Positions 39,741-51,112 of a stretch of DNA of 64,000 nucleotides are shown in pieces; position 1 is the first letter of the stretch; each line of letters starts with the position of its first letter. This DNA is from Oikopleura dioica. Taxonomy: Eukaryota > Chordata > Appendicularia > Copelata > Oikopleuridae. The notes beneath the pieces are model-generated. The model was not told the origin of the DNA, ran no database searches, and saw only the letters and a list, made by a program, of their open reading frames with translations. The stretch covers positions 14,578,501 through 14,642,500 of the forward strand of contig OU015568.1 of NCBI GenBank assembly GCA_907165135.1. The letters are read 5' to 3'. Made by a program: the position numbers and the translations under genes.

Positions 39741-42700
39741 TTACATATCATCGTGAGCGGGAACTAGCACCATTGCTCCAATAACATCCGCTTGATGCAC
39801 CTTTTTCTTCTCAAAGATAATCGGATCAAGGTGACCAGCTTTCAATCTATCCAAATCGGGATCGTCACCTATTCTGATATAAGCTAGAGTGTCATTGTAT
39901 GCTGGAACTCCGGTTGCGCGTTCTATCACTCCTCTCTGTGTATGTCCGCTGATTTCAATGACTTCAGTTGGTGATTGGGACTTTGCAATTGGATTTTCAG
40001 AATCGAAGCGTCTTTATTAGAGATTCAGATTTAATGCAGATCGATTATTCGCCAACTAATTTGAATCTCATCCCTTGAGGAAAGATACTTTAACTCAATA
40101 ATCTTAATATCCCTCGATTGGGTCCCAATCGCGGCGTCAATCATATTTTTGTTTTTTTCTTCCTCTTCTGCCTTTTCTTTTTCTGGCCTCGGTTTGAATC
40201 GTGGAACAGTACGGCGGAGGCAAGGAATCCATTTGTGTGCTTTTGTGATTGTTTCTTGCCTTTCGCCTGCTTTTTTGAACGATTCCCAGAACAGCTTGTC
40301 TTGTTCTTTGTAGCGCAGACGTTCCACGATGAATTGGTCGATATTCTTTTTATTTTTCTCCGCTCGTTTTCTCGAGACTTTTTACGGCTCAGTATCGAAA
40401 CTCAAAATATAGCTTTGAGACAAAGCCTTCAACTCAAGCCGTTCCTGGTTTTGTTTGATACATCAAACCGTCGAAAAATCCTAGTCTTTCGATAATACGG
40501 TACGTATTCTCGATGTCTTTTTCATTCACATTTGTGCCAATGGTTCGCTTGTTTCCAGCTCTGTCTCCACAGCAGATGGGGATGAAGTTTTCCCGGTCCA
40601 TGAAATCCATGATAAATGGCCAACTAAATCTCTAGAAATCAAAATTACCGCTGCGCATGTTGATATTTCTTACAAGGAAGAGAAGAAAGCTGAAGATTGT
40701 CATCGCACCAAGAAGCGAAAAGCCATAATAGGTCGATTCCGTGACATTGAGACACTCGGTAGAAAACGGATTCGGAAGTGAGACTGTTTTGCCCTTTTCA
40801 TCATTTTCAACGATTGAAGTGACACATTTATTTGACCGTGGCTTATACTTGGCGGTGTCGAAGGAGGCTCTAACTAATTCGGCGAAAGAATCGATCTCTT
40901 GCTTTGATCTGCCGTAACTCGTATTTCTAAATTCAAAGACTGGATCGCCCAACTCGTTTATTTCAACGATTCTTGTGGTCTTCGGGTTGTAAGCAGTGAT
41001 TTCAATTTGACTAATGACTTTCAAGGACTCGATTATTGCCAGTTCCCATTTTAAAAAATCAACTAATCAAGTCCCTTTCCTACATTGAGCATCGTTTTAA
41101 CTGTTGCCAGAATTTTCATCGTTGGAATAAAGACCAGAAAGGGAAAGATCGCAAGAAAACCCTGAAAAATTTGTCGTCTTCTGTATTTTCGCCTCTCTGA
41201 GCCAATTTTCCCTCTTCCCAAAGTTCCGATAAATGCTTTGAAATTCCTCGTTTGGGAAAACAACATCCCAAGAGCAAGAAAAACCGTCAGTAAGACATCA
41301 ATATAAGCTTGAATAAAGTCGACAAAGTTTCTTTTTACCGATTCTGCTATCAAAATCGACTTTTCCTGAAATACGAATATCAAAATTCGGCGGTTTGAAC
41401 CTCGTCATATAGAAATAAGTGACGAAAAGAAAGGGTATGTCAAGCAGTAGAGATTGAATAATCGTCAGGCACATCTGGAGAGGAAAAATGACATAAATTG
41501 GTGCACCTTTAGCTTCAAAAGACAAGGTGATAAACCAATTCAGGCAGAGAATGAAGAGACTGAAAAAAAGGAACGCTGAGAAAATAGTTTCGGACGAGAG
41601 AATCTGGGCGGTATAAAAGTCCGTCACTGTCAAAAAGAATGAGAAATAGTTTCAGCATTTAATCTAATCAAATAATTTGTGCAACATTAGCCAAGTTTAT
41701 TTTCATCCCTTCTTGTTGCATATGAAATAGCGACATTCAATTTATTCCAGGACTGAAAGAGACCAAGACCTAACACTGCCGTCTTTAGCCACTTCCACCA
41801 ACGAGGTAAAACTGAATACGTCTTGTATAAAGTAAGAATGCAAAAGAACATCAAGAACAGAATTAAACAGAGCAAAACATCTTTGAGACCATCAAATGTG
41901 TCTTTTGATTCAGGCTCTGTAAATTTGATTGCTTGGGCTTTGAAGCTTCTTGACTTCTCTGGCTCTTCGTTTCTGGGCGAAATAGAAGGGTCGAGTGAGA
42001 GCATTCTCTTTTTGATCCTGTCCTCATCACGAATGTAGCTGATATTGTTCTCTTTTATGTACTCATCCATCCATCCTTCAAGTTTTCTGATAGTATTTTC
42101 GAAGACATCCTTGAATGCTGTCGTTTCACTATCAGAATACAACGTCAGGACGATATCAGAGATCTGCCCTTGTCCAATTCTTTCTCTTGGAGGTCTTTTC
42201 TCATTTTCTGGCAGGTCACCTGACCCAGAGCCTTCATCTGACCCTGAGTCTTCATCTTTGTTCTCTTCACGTGATTTTGGTGATGGGTAAGGTTTTTCAA
42301 TATATTCAGGATTTGCCTTTCTGAGTCCCGCGTATTCGATGTCATTGATTTTGAATCCATTAAATGCATCTCGAATTCCATCGGTAACTCTTTCAATGAA
42401 ATATTTCATCAGATCTTTTTCTTCTGTCTTTATTCTGTCCTTCTCCAATTGGGTGAGATTGGCAATTTCCTCGTCGTAGTAAAAAATTTTCGAGTGCAGA
42501 ATTGGCAAATTGACGTTTCTCAAATCTTGTCTTCCCCCAATTCCTGCTTCAGCTTTTTCTTCTGCTGCGAGACAGTCTTGCTTTGTTAAATACGCAAGAA
42601 TAGTCACTTCTTTGGCCCTTACTAAAGCGCCTTCACCTTCACGGATACTGTCTTCGATCTCGTCATCAGTTCTTCTGTCTTTAAGGTAAATTAAAAACAT

Positions 42701-43911
42701 TTTAAGTTTAGTTTTCATCCATTTTTCTCTGACATCGGTGAGTGTTATCACAAGATTGTCGTATTTTTCGTCAACATCTATTTTTAAAGAGTTGTTCAAA
42801 TATGGTCTCAACTCAAAAACATCAGCTTCTTTGTCAATATTCGTGAATTTGAGAGGGATATTCGTTGTCACAACGTCGTTTTCTTCCAAGCAAAGATCCA
42901 TCGTTATAGTATTTTCATTGTCTCCGGAGTCGATATTGTCCAAAATCTGGGCTTGATTTGTGTTTTGATTAATAAGGTTTTGAAGCGATAAAACAAGTGC
43001 TGATTGAGCACTTTCATCGCCGTAAAAACTATCAGAATCTTCTGGATTGATCCCTAAAGTTTGATCGTAAAAAATGCCATTGAATGCAGCAAAAGTTGTT
43101 TCATCCATCATCAGTTCCTGACCTTTCGATTGCATGTTTTCAAGGGCGATTAAATACGCTTTAGAGGCACACTGTCGCGTGCATTCTTGATAAAGATGAA
43201 GAAAAATATTGTGAGAAATTTTTTTCTATTTGGAATTTCTTCAACCTTTCCTAAGATCTGAGTATAAAATTCTCTTGCAAGTTTCGGCATCACCTCAGAA
43301 CACGTGCTTTTACATTTTGAGGGACAACAGTGTGGATCGTCTTCTGTGAGTCCTGCTTTTTCCAGAAATTTCCATGCTTTAGTTCTGAAGCCGATAAAAA
43401 TCATCTCTCGATAATTTTCTTCTTCGAATCTTGCGATGGTCCTGTCCAGATTAAGATCGTCAATAGCAGCGTTCCACATATCCATGAAAAAGAAGGCAGT
43501 CGGAGAGTCCTCAGGAAAGATGGCAAACTCGGGAATTTCGACAGCTAGCTTCGGATTCCAGTCGCAATTAGACTCGTATTTCTTTCTCGTCGCTTCGACA
43601 AAGCTCCCTAGCTTTTCATTCAAGCAAGATCGCATATCTTCTTCATTCAAATCCTTGAAAATCATGCAGCTTTCTGGGTCAGCGCCAGGATCATTATTTG
43701 GGAAAACGAGGATGAATTTATACGGCGCATATTGGAACTTTGTATAAATCGTATTCGCTGCTCTCTCAATGCTGCAATAAAAAGAACGCTTATTCTTTCT
43801 CTCGAATTTGATAAAAATTCTCCACAGATCATTCTCTTTAAAATTCTCTTGGACAATCGGATCTTGCGCTGAAATTATCTCTAAAAAAAGAAGAAACGTC
43901 GAAAAAAGCAT
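39741..43911 (-). CDS. Unrecognised large multi-pass membrane protein with signal peptide
   Basis: I do not recognise this gene. The likely start at 43911 gives MLFSTFLLFLEIISAQ, a good signal peptide. A lumenal or extracellular region with several Cys (DDPHCCPSKCKSTC) follows. The exon ending at about 43253 joins in phase 0, GT-AG, to CASKAYLIALENMQSKGQEL. The long second exon (to 41687) is acidic and ends with a membrane helix (VLLCLILFLMFFCILTLY). Later exons give at least five more hydrophobic segments (41298-41633, 41063-41383, near 40680). A hydrophilic, Lys/Glu-rich C-terminus (about 39741-40330) ends at the TAA in 39741-39743. Exon borders are approximate, and two adjacent genes cannot be excluded. 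The layout is loosely like CLCC1-type channels, but sequence similarity is too weak to name it. Confidence 0.6.
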
Positions 43912-44124
43912 TTTATTCGAGCCATAAGCTGATTTTTTTAGCACTTTCGCGCTTGATACTCGAGGTCTTTTCGCGGCATTGGTAATAAAAAAGAACATCA
44001 GCAGAAAAATCAGCATGCTGAGCTCATGTAAAGTTTTACGATTTTTTTTCAACAAAACATAAATCACTTGAGCCGGGCATGTTTCGAATTTTAATATAAG
44101 TATAAAACAAAAGTAGAAAAAAAA

Positions 44125-44308
44125 TCAGCTTTTATCAAAGATCAATGCATTCACAGCTTTTAATAATCCACTTCGACTCTTCGCTCTGTCTTCTTTATGT
44201 ATTTCTATTGCAGTCATTCTTCCCACTTTTTGAATGTCTATAACTGGGTCCATTTCGACTTCAAGTTCGGCAAGTATTTTGTTGAATGTTTTGATCTTTT
44301 TCTTATTT
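44125..44308 (-). CDS. Possible terminal exon of an unidentified gene
   Basis: An AG acceptor before 44308 opens an ORF of about 60 codons (MDPVIDIQKVGRMTAIEIHK in the middle) ending at TGA 44125-44127. Composition is protein-like, but no partner exon or family is recognised. Confidence 0.3.
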
Positions 44309-44520
44309 CTGGAATGTTTTATAAATTATATTAAATCAAATTAAATAAATTTATTATTTATTTTAAATTATTATTTAATGTTAAATGAAAAAAAAAATGC
44401 TCGTGGTGCCCGATGACGTCGATTGATTTGGATTTTGATTTCGATTTTGCTTGCCGATTTTCAGCGTCAAAACGTCTTTCAATGATGTAAAATTTGATTC
44501 TCCCAATTTGGGAGTCCCAA

Positions 44521-44561
44521 AACCTAAACCCTCACTCTAACCCTAACCCTCACCCTAACTT
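44521..44561. repeat. Telomere-like CCCTAA cluster
   Basis: A short run of CCCTAA variants (CTAACCCTAACCCTCACC), the metazoan telomeric motif, is interstitial here. Similar short runs lie at about 52945, 61087 and 63849. Confidence 0.6.
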
Positions 44562-44784
44562 TATTTTGACCATTTCCTTTTTGCGACATATTCCGATGAA
44601 ATCAAATAAAGATCATCTGTTCCGTTCGCCGTTTCTTTCACCTTCGTTTTTCTGAGCGTATCCCGCGGCTTTATCCTCGAAAATTGTCTTTCCGAAATTC
44701 CAGTTTTTCCAGCTTCAATAAAATTATTCCAGAAAATCTGCTCATTTTCTCCAAAAACTCGCGTTCGAACGCATCATCTTCTTC
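44561..44784 (-). pseudogene. Possible frameshifted exon
   Basis: After an AG at 44785 the frame reads EEDDAFEREFLEKM. From there a different frame reads GENEQIFWNNFIEAGKTG and continues protein-like to a stop at 44561. One missing T in the TTTTT run near 44755 would join the two frames. It could be a decayed gene, a homopolymer sequencing error or chance. Confidence 0.3.
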
Positions 44785-45129
44785 CTGTTTTCAAGAAGTT
44801 TCGATAATAAACAGAAAAATAATGAAAAAATTCATGTTTTAAATCTCGTTATTTTTTTATTTTTTCTTAACTTTGATGCGAAAATGGTCATGAAATAAAC
44901 GCTGCTGTAAATTTTATGGCGCCAAGTTTAATCGCTGTGATATTTATTATGATAAAGCTAAACACTTTTTAAGCTGAAGGAATTTAATAATTAAGCCGGT
45001 AATATTGCAATTTTACCAAGTTTTCTGTTAAGCTTTGGGCCCGTTTCGATCTTTTGAACCACGTTTATTTGAATCTTTTTAAAAAATAAAACTTCATGAA
45101 AAAGTTTTTCATTGTGCGATGAACGGAAT

Positions 45130-45584
45130 TCACCAAAAGAAGAAAATAAAAGCAGACACAAACAGAATTCCGGGTATAACGAAACAAATGACTCCAAGGC
45201 AGATGGAAATTTTTGCAGCGTTGATGAAATCATTATTACGATTAGAGTAATTGGGAGATCTTTTCCGATAGGCCGACTTCGCTCTGTTGTAGAGAATAAT
45301 TGTGACGCCTCCAATAAACGGGCAGAGCATAAGTGCCAGAAACATGAAGACTTTTTCTCAAATAAGGTCGAGATTATAACAAAACTTAAACTCGTAAATC
45401 TTTCACTTATTCCTGGTGGCTTGTGTCGTTGAAGAAATTTGCGCTCTTTTCTTTCAAATTTAATCAAATGCAATTCCTCATTCTTTGTTCTCATTGCCTC
45501 ATCGTAATTAGGAAGGGGATGCTCTTCAAAATTCCTATTTTCATAAGAAGGTGTTTCCTCCAAGCTTCTATACATTGCTCTCAC
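45130..45584 (-). CDS. Small CD225/dispanin-like two-helix membrane protein
   Basis: Exon 1 starts at 45584 (MRAMYRSLEETPSYENR), is polar, and includes PLPNYDEAM. Exon 2 gives a first hydrophobic segment (FLALMLCPFIGGVTIILYN), a basic loop (RAKSAYRKRSPNYSNRNND) and a second helix (AAKISICLGVICFVIPGILF). It ends FFFW at 45130. This helix-basic loop-helix layout with Ala-Lys before helix 2 is that of CD225 (dispanin/IFITM-like) proteins. The intron near 45400 is phase 1 and can be read either with a GT donor or as GA-AG. Membership in the superfamily is inferred and the function is unknown. Confidence 0.6.
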
Positions 45585-46027
45585 GGTTAGAGTCTGGCCT
45601 ACCTGATTTAGGGAAGATAGAGAGGAGACTCGAAAGAGTCTAATTATCTTATTAGAGTGTATTGTTTCAAAGGAATTTCGATGTTGCCATCAAGTTTAAA
45701 ACTAAGTTCTGAATAATCATTAGGGCCTCGGTAGGCTATCAAGTGAAATATTTTTTACCATAAATCCAATTTTTCCTAACCATCTTCAGTGATGTAGAAT
45801 AAACGGTTTAATTTCAACCAGGATTTTCACGAATTACCATTTAAATTTATAGTGAAACTGTTCACAGATAAAGTCAATTCGCATAAATTATGCGGCATAA
45901 ATTATGCCGCATAATACTACTATTCTTCCACAAGATACCTCAATTGGTTCGAAGATTCAACCCTCGAGGCAGAGTTACGAAAAAGAGAATCCTTGCAAGC
46001 TTCATAAAATCGAGTGAATTTTTTTTA
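45585..46027. other. Gap between divergent genes
   Basis: This 443-bp AT-rich spacer lies between the minus-strand dispanin-like gene and the plus-strand coiled-coil gene. It is probably a divergent promoter region. A tandem ATTATGC(C/G)GCATAA motif occurs at about 45885-45913. Confidence 0.35.
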
Positions 46028-46573
46028 ATGTCTGAGTATTCGGAAAGTTACGTTTCTTACGAGAAGGAAGATGTTTCGGCTTCAAAATTTTCTCAAGGAA
46101 TATCGAAATCAGAGATGGAAATGGTGATTGAAGCCAAATTACAATTCTACAAAACGAAACTTGTTGATTTTGAACAAGAACAGTACCAATTAAAACAGAA
46201 AAACGAGCAATTAATTAAGCAAGTTGAAGATTTAGAGAACCAAAATGAAACTCAAAAACTGACAATTTCTTCATTTGAAGAAAAAATTGAAGTGATAACG
46301 ATTGAGAGCGAAAAGAATAAAAAGACAATTAATGCATATGAAGAGAGATTTGAAAAATTGCAAAAGGCAATGCAATCAATTGAAAATATGGACAAAGAAA
46401 ACAAGCGAGAAATGGATGTGCTGGACGAGCAAATTTTTCTTTTGAAGAAAGAAAAGTACGAGCAAGATCTCAAAAGAAGAGAAAAGAAAATTTGCTCGAG
46501 AATAGCCAATGGTTGTTTTGCATTTATTCTTCTTGCAGTGATAGTCACTCTTATTAAAGTCTTCTTTTTATAA
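46028..46573 (+). CDS. Tail-anchored coiled-coil protein, unknown function
   Basis: The chosen start MSEYSESYVSYEKEDV (46028) follows a T-rich stretch. The open frame extends upstream to 45890, but that part is less protein-like. Residues about 30-150 are a long Glu/Lys/Gln-rich coiled coil with a heptad look. The C-terminus is a single hydrophobic helix (CFAFILLAVIVTLIKVFFL) ending at the stop, so the protein should be tail-anchored in the ER or another membrane, facing the cytosol. The domain is intronless. No family is recognised; it resembles golgin- or SNARE-like tethers only in layout. Confidence 0.6.
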   Translation: MSEYSESYVSYEKEDVSASKFSQGISKSEMEMVIEAKLQFYKTKLVDFEQEQYQLKQKNEQLIKQVEDLENQNETQKLTISSFEEKIEVITIESEKNKKTINAYEERFEKLQKAMQSIENMDKENKREMDVLDEQIFLLKKEKYEQDLKRREKKICSRIANGCFAFILLAVIVTLIKVFFL

Positions 46574-46745
46574 TAATAATAAATTTCTTACGGGTTTTAT
46601 GACGTCAGTTGAAAGCAACTATTAATTCTACTGAGTTCGTTGCATAATTTTGAACTCTGATGGTATTTCAGTAGCATTTACGCTGTAAATACACTGTCAT
46701 GGGCGGAGCAGAATCTTTTTCTGGGTTCATTTCTTTAAAATATCG

Positions 46746-49700
46746 ATGAAAACTACTAAATTATCTTTGATTTTTAGAGTCAATGTGGTTTCAGCGTCTT
46801 TCTTCGAGGAAACTTGCCCGTAATATGCGATTTAATTTTGAGTATAAAAATTTTCTAGAGACCAAGATCTTGGAGACGCCTGCGAGACCCAGTGTCGACT
46901 TACTTTTCTAGCCTGTCGAGAGGGATGCTCTGATACTCTTTGTGAGTCTGAATGCTTGACTGTCTACTCTGGTAAGTTATCGGAATGAAAAAGCTGGCTT
47001 TGATTTCAGAATGCGTGAATTCATGTCCTTGTTTCGCTGACTGTCAAAACGGCTGTATCGATTGCGATCATCCTCTTTGTTACTGTAGAAATCCAGAAAT
47101 ATCGAATCCGAGCTACAAACAGTGTGTTCATGAAAACAGTCAAGAGCTGAAAAAATGCATTGATTCTTGTAAAGCCGAAAAGCCCTGCTTCAACGAGTGC
47201 TACGATGAATTCATGCGCAAAGTAGATCAGTGCCCATGTATGATGGATTGTCCAGACGGTTGTCCATGTACAAATGGCTATAATTGCGAACCATTCATTA
47301 CTGTGCTCGGTCAGCGGAACACAGGGAATTTTAGCTATATAATCTCGAGCGATGGTCATTTCAAGGCAAGAAAAATATAACCAGACTTTAACAGACGTAT
47401 ATCTTTTCGGGTTGACTTCGTTAATAGATCATATGATTTTGTATCGAACGTTTTCGTTTATTGGATAAACTTCATCAGGATACTAAACTTAAGATGAACG
47501 AAAAAGAAACAGAGGAAAAAGAATACTTTTATGTTGAGAGAGCAGTGTGAAATTGCTAACTGAGGAAAACAGAAAAACAAGATCAAAAAATGGCTGTTTT
47601 TAGTCGAGCGCCAAGGTGGCCCAAAGGTGCTCTCTCAAGATAAAAGTATTCTTTTTCCTCTGTTTCTTTTTCGTTCATCTTAAGTTTAGTATCCTGATGA
47701 AGTTTATCCAATAAACGAAAACGTTCGATACAAAATCATATGATCTATTAACGAAGTCAACCCGAAAAGATATACATAAAGTAAAAATCTTGCTTTTGTT
47801 AATGCGTTTGATTATTATGATAAAATGAACAAAGAATTTCCACGATCAAAGTTCGTCAAAATTAAAAGTGACCCTACTTCAAAAGATATCGCAGATTTTA
47901 ATGAAAGCATTAAAATCCTAAAACCGTATCTCTCATGTTCTACTTTCAAATCTATTCAATGTAATCATAAAGTTAAATCGAGCTTTGGATTATTAAAAGT
48001 TCATAAACCAGCTCCACATCCAGTACGCCCAATTATTGGTGCGCCTGGTAGCATTACTGCGAATATTGAAAAATACATCTACTCCATTCTTTCCAAAATT
48101 GTTCCTGAGCTTAAATTCTCTTGTTCTTCTACTAAAGAATTTAAAAGTGCATTTACTAAAATCTCACCTCAAATAACATCAGAACATTCTATTTGGAGTG
48201 CAGATGTCGTGTCAATGTATCCATCAATTGACAATGCTAAAGCTATTGACGTGATTATTGAAATTCTTTATAAAAATCCTCTTCGATATTTTAGCCCGGA
48301 AGATCTTCCAGATGGCACTATTAGTTATTTTCCCCCTAAAGATGTTTTTCGATCTATTCTTGTTTCAGTCTTACAAAAGTTTACTTCTTTTTCCACTCAA
48401 GAAGGCTACTATAAACAGAAATTCGGTTGCTCCATGGGCTCCAGACTTGCCCCTCTAGTAGCTAATATTTACATCTCTAGCCTGGAAACTGAATTTCTTA
48501 CTACTGAAATTAAAAAGGGTAATATACTTTTCTGTAGGCGTTACGTCGACGACTACTGTCTTGTAACCAAAACTAGTGCCAAAAAACGAATTTTCAACTG
48601 TCTAAATAAGTTTGATCCGTCCATTAAAATGACCTGTGAAGATATGAAAGACAACTGTCTTCCTTATCTAGATACATGCATTAAACTTCATGACAATCAA
48701 TATCACTTATTCTTTTACGAGAAAGCTAACAAAAGTGATATCCTTCAGAACTTTCGTACTGGAATCGCTCCTCTTAATCAGAAAATATCAACGCTTACAG
48801 GCGAAATTTATCGCAGAAATAATACAACATCATGTCCGTATGCGTTGAATATTGCTCTTGAACAATTGACTGATCGCTTTCTTAAGAACTCATACCCGTT
48901 TCACCTCATTAAACGTATAATCAATGAAATTAAAAACAATAATTTCGAGCCACTGAAACGTGATGATTCTAAAATTGTGAAAAAGTTCAACTTGTGCCTC
49001 GATTTTACTAGTGAAAGATGCTACTCTATTGGACTTAGTCTTCAAAAACTCTTCCGAAAAGTAACACCTTCTTTTGCCTAGTCGTTAGTTGGAAAACCAT
49101 ACGACTCGAAAGAGCCTTAGGCAAATTTCTCAAAAGAGTCCCTGAAAAATACGATTTGTGTGATCTCATTTATTCCTGGAAATGTGACTGTAAAGCGCAA
49201 TACATTGGTCAGTCCAAACGAAGAGCTGGTATTCGTTGGACTGAACATGTTAATTCTAACAACCAGAATAAAAATGCGTCTTCTTCCATCTTCAAACATT
49301 TTTCCACTTGTAAGACCTTTCAAAAAAGCTATGAAACTTACATTAGTGAGCCAAGCACAAAAAATCTCACCAGTCAATACAAGACTAAAATCGCCCAATC
49401 GAAACTTGCTCTAGAGTCCTTTCACTCTAAAAATCCTCCGAAAATTCGATACAAATTTTCAAAAAATGACTATGCTTTAAAATACTTTGATGTTCTGCAA
49501 ACTAATCTAACTAATGAGAGTCAAAGGAGAAGCGCTGAACAATTTCTTATTTTACTGCATCGACCCTCCCTTAATGAACAATCTGATTTCAAACAGTTCA
49601 AAACTTTTTGATTTAGTCGAGCACTGTTTTGGGCCACCTTGGCGCTCGACTAAAAACAGCCATTTTTTGATCTTGTTTTTCTGTTTTCCTCAGTTAGCAA

Positions 49701-50909
49701 TTTCACACTGCTCTCTCAACATAAAAGTATTCTTTTTCCTCTGTTTCTTTTTCGTTCATCTTAAGTTTAGTATCCTGATGAAGTTTATCCAATAAACGAA
49801 AACGTTCGATACAAAATCATATGATCTTTTAACAGACGTATTCAAGGAAAATCGGTTATGGTCGATTCCAGACCCAATTTATTACGAGTCTCCGTCAAGT
49901 GATAAAGCGATCCCGTATTATTTGGGTGATATTGGAACGGGTTTTCTAAATGGGGAGATTTACCTTTTTGGTGGTGCTAATGACTGGAGAAAGGTGTATA
50001 ATTATCATAATAGAATCAATAAATTTCACAGGGTTAAGATTGCTAAGATTATTGACTGTTCAGTACAAGAAATTTCTATAAGGCTCAATAATAATTTTGA
50101 CTCATGGGTTGGCTCGTTGGTAACCGTACCTACTATTCCAAATGAAGTTTTGCTTTGTTTCGGAGAGGCGGGAACGGATGCACATCGAAGATGCGAAATT
50201 TTTAACGGGGTAGAGGCAAAAATGAACGCCTTTACCTTGAATAATCATCATCGGAATGGCTGCGTTGCATTAGATAACAACATGCCTACTGCTATTGGTG
50301 GAGGGACAAGCAACGACGAATTTCCAATGACCTCAACTGTTGAAGTTTGAGTTATAACTTATAAAAAATTAAAAGAGTCTAAGTCGAAATAGCTTTTTTA
50401 CAACTCTTGCTAGTTCTTGGTATTAGTGGTTGGACGTATGAGCAGGCGCATCCAAAAAAGCTCATTAATCTTGGGTGCCTATCAGTTGACAATGGGATCA
50501 TCACTATTGGAGGGGAAGAGCGCATCGACAATACCTGGGTGCAGACCAATCATATCTATCTTTTCCGCCAGAATTCTTGGTCTCTCGTCGGAAATTTACA
50601 AGAGGTTTCAAACAATTGTCTTTTATTGTGTGATTAAATTTTTCAGCCGACAAGAAGAACCTCAAACATCTTTTTCGGCTCATATTTTTTGTCATTCTCT
50701 GGAGCTTATGGGTGAGACTTTTATTTATTTTAATTTGTTATACTCTCAGAAATTCTGCAACTGAGCGAGCTGAGTGGAATGGAACTCACGTGACCTCGGC
50801 AAAAGTCATTAACCGAAATGATATTTACATGCCGGATGCAGTTATTTTTGAAACTTTGCCGGATCGCTGCGCAAATACTTGTGAAAGCTACTGCTTCCCT
50901 GTAGAATAA
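46746..50909 (+). CDS. Secreted Cys-rich protein with kelch-like repeats
   Basis: The start MKTTKLSLIFRVNVVSASF (46746) is signal-peptide-like. A 39-nt intron (phase 2) joins it to a Cys-rich module (about 46860-47330; CPCFADCQNGCIDCDHPLCY, CPCMMDCPDGCPC). After an intron beginning at 47366 the frame continues at 49847 (ENRLWSIPDP) into kelch-like beta-propeller repeats (GEIYLFGGANDW, TAIGGGTSNDEF, GIITIGGEER). A short tail ends CESYCFPVE at 50909. The intron carries a 2.4-kb Penelope-like element; without it the intron would be 40 nt with a GC donor. The exon junction near 50345-50411 is unresolved. The function is unknown, but the protein is extracellular by its features. Confidence 0.65.
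47825..49081 (+). pseudogene. Penelope-type reverse transcriptase ORF
   Basis: The 418-codon ORF has RT motifs in order: FGLLKVHKPAPHPVRPII, WSADVVSMYPSID (catalytic Asp), GCSMGSRLAPLVANIY and RRYVDDYCLV (YVDD). It ends at TAG 49079-49081, before the endonuclease. It is shorter than typical full-length Penelope proteins at the N-terminus. Confidence 0.88.
49102..49611 (+). pseudogene. GIY-YIG endonuclease part of the Penelope-like element
   Basis: In another frame than the RT, the ORF reads YDLCDLIYSWKCDCKAQYIG, then GIRWTEH. This is the Cys-containing GIY-YIG nuclease of Penelope-like elements (I/Y...YIG...R...EH). A frameshift near 49080-49100 separates it from the RT. Confidence 0.8.
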
Positions 50910-51112
50910 AAGAGTTCAGAAATAAAACATTTGATTTTGTTGACGTCATTGTAAAAATATTTTTTTAATTTTATTCCTGAGCTTTCAAGCTTATCTGCTC
51001 ATTTTCAAAGAAAGGTTGACAGGCTACGATCTAACAATTTGCTTAGAAGTAGTGTAAGGCGGATTGAAACATTTTGAAATTTTCGCTTTATTGAACAAAG
51101 GAACTCATGTAT

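Larger units (their letters stand above)
47401..49827 (+). mobile_element. Penelope-like retroelement (RT + GIY-YIG), defective copy
   Basis: The insert is flanked by the 14-bp duplication TTTAACAGACGTAT (47387-47400, 49828-49841). It carries a reverse transcriptase and a GIY-YIG endonuclease, the hallmark of Penelope-like elements. A terminal repeat of about 170-220 bp is present three times: inverted at about 47401-47610, direct at about 47612-47780, and direct at about 49620-49827. The RT lacks its usual N-terminal region, and the RT and endonuclease are in different frames, so this copy is inactive. Confidence 0.88.

Noticed and set aside
41687-43135. CLCC1 chloride-channel identity for the unknown membrane gene
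   Set aside because: Only a helix followed by a Trp-rich amphipathic stretch resembles CLCC1. Flanking cysteines and motifs do not match well enough to name it.
46252-46548. 98-aa minus ORF
   Set aside because: Antisense of the coiled-coil gene; Ser/Phe-rich composition results from the Lys/Glu codons on the other strand.
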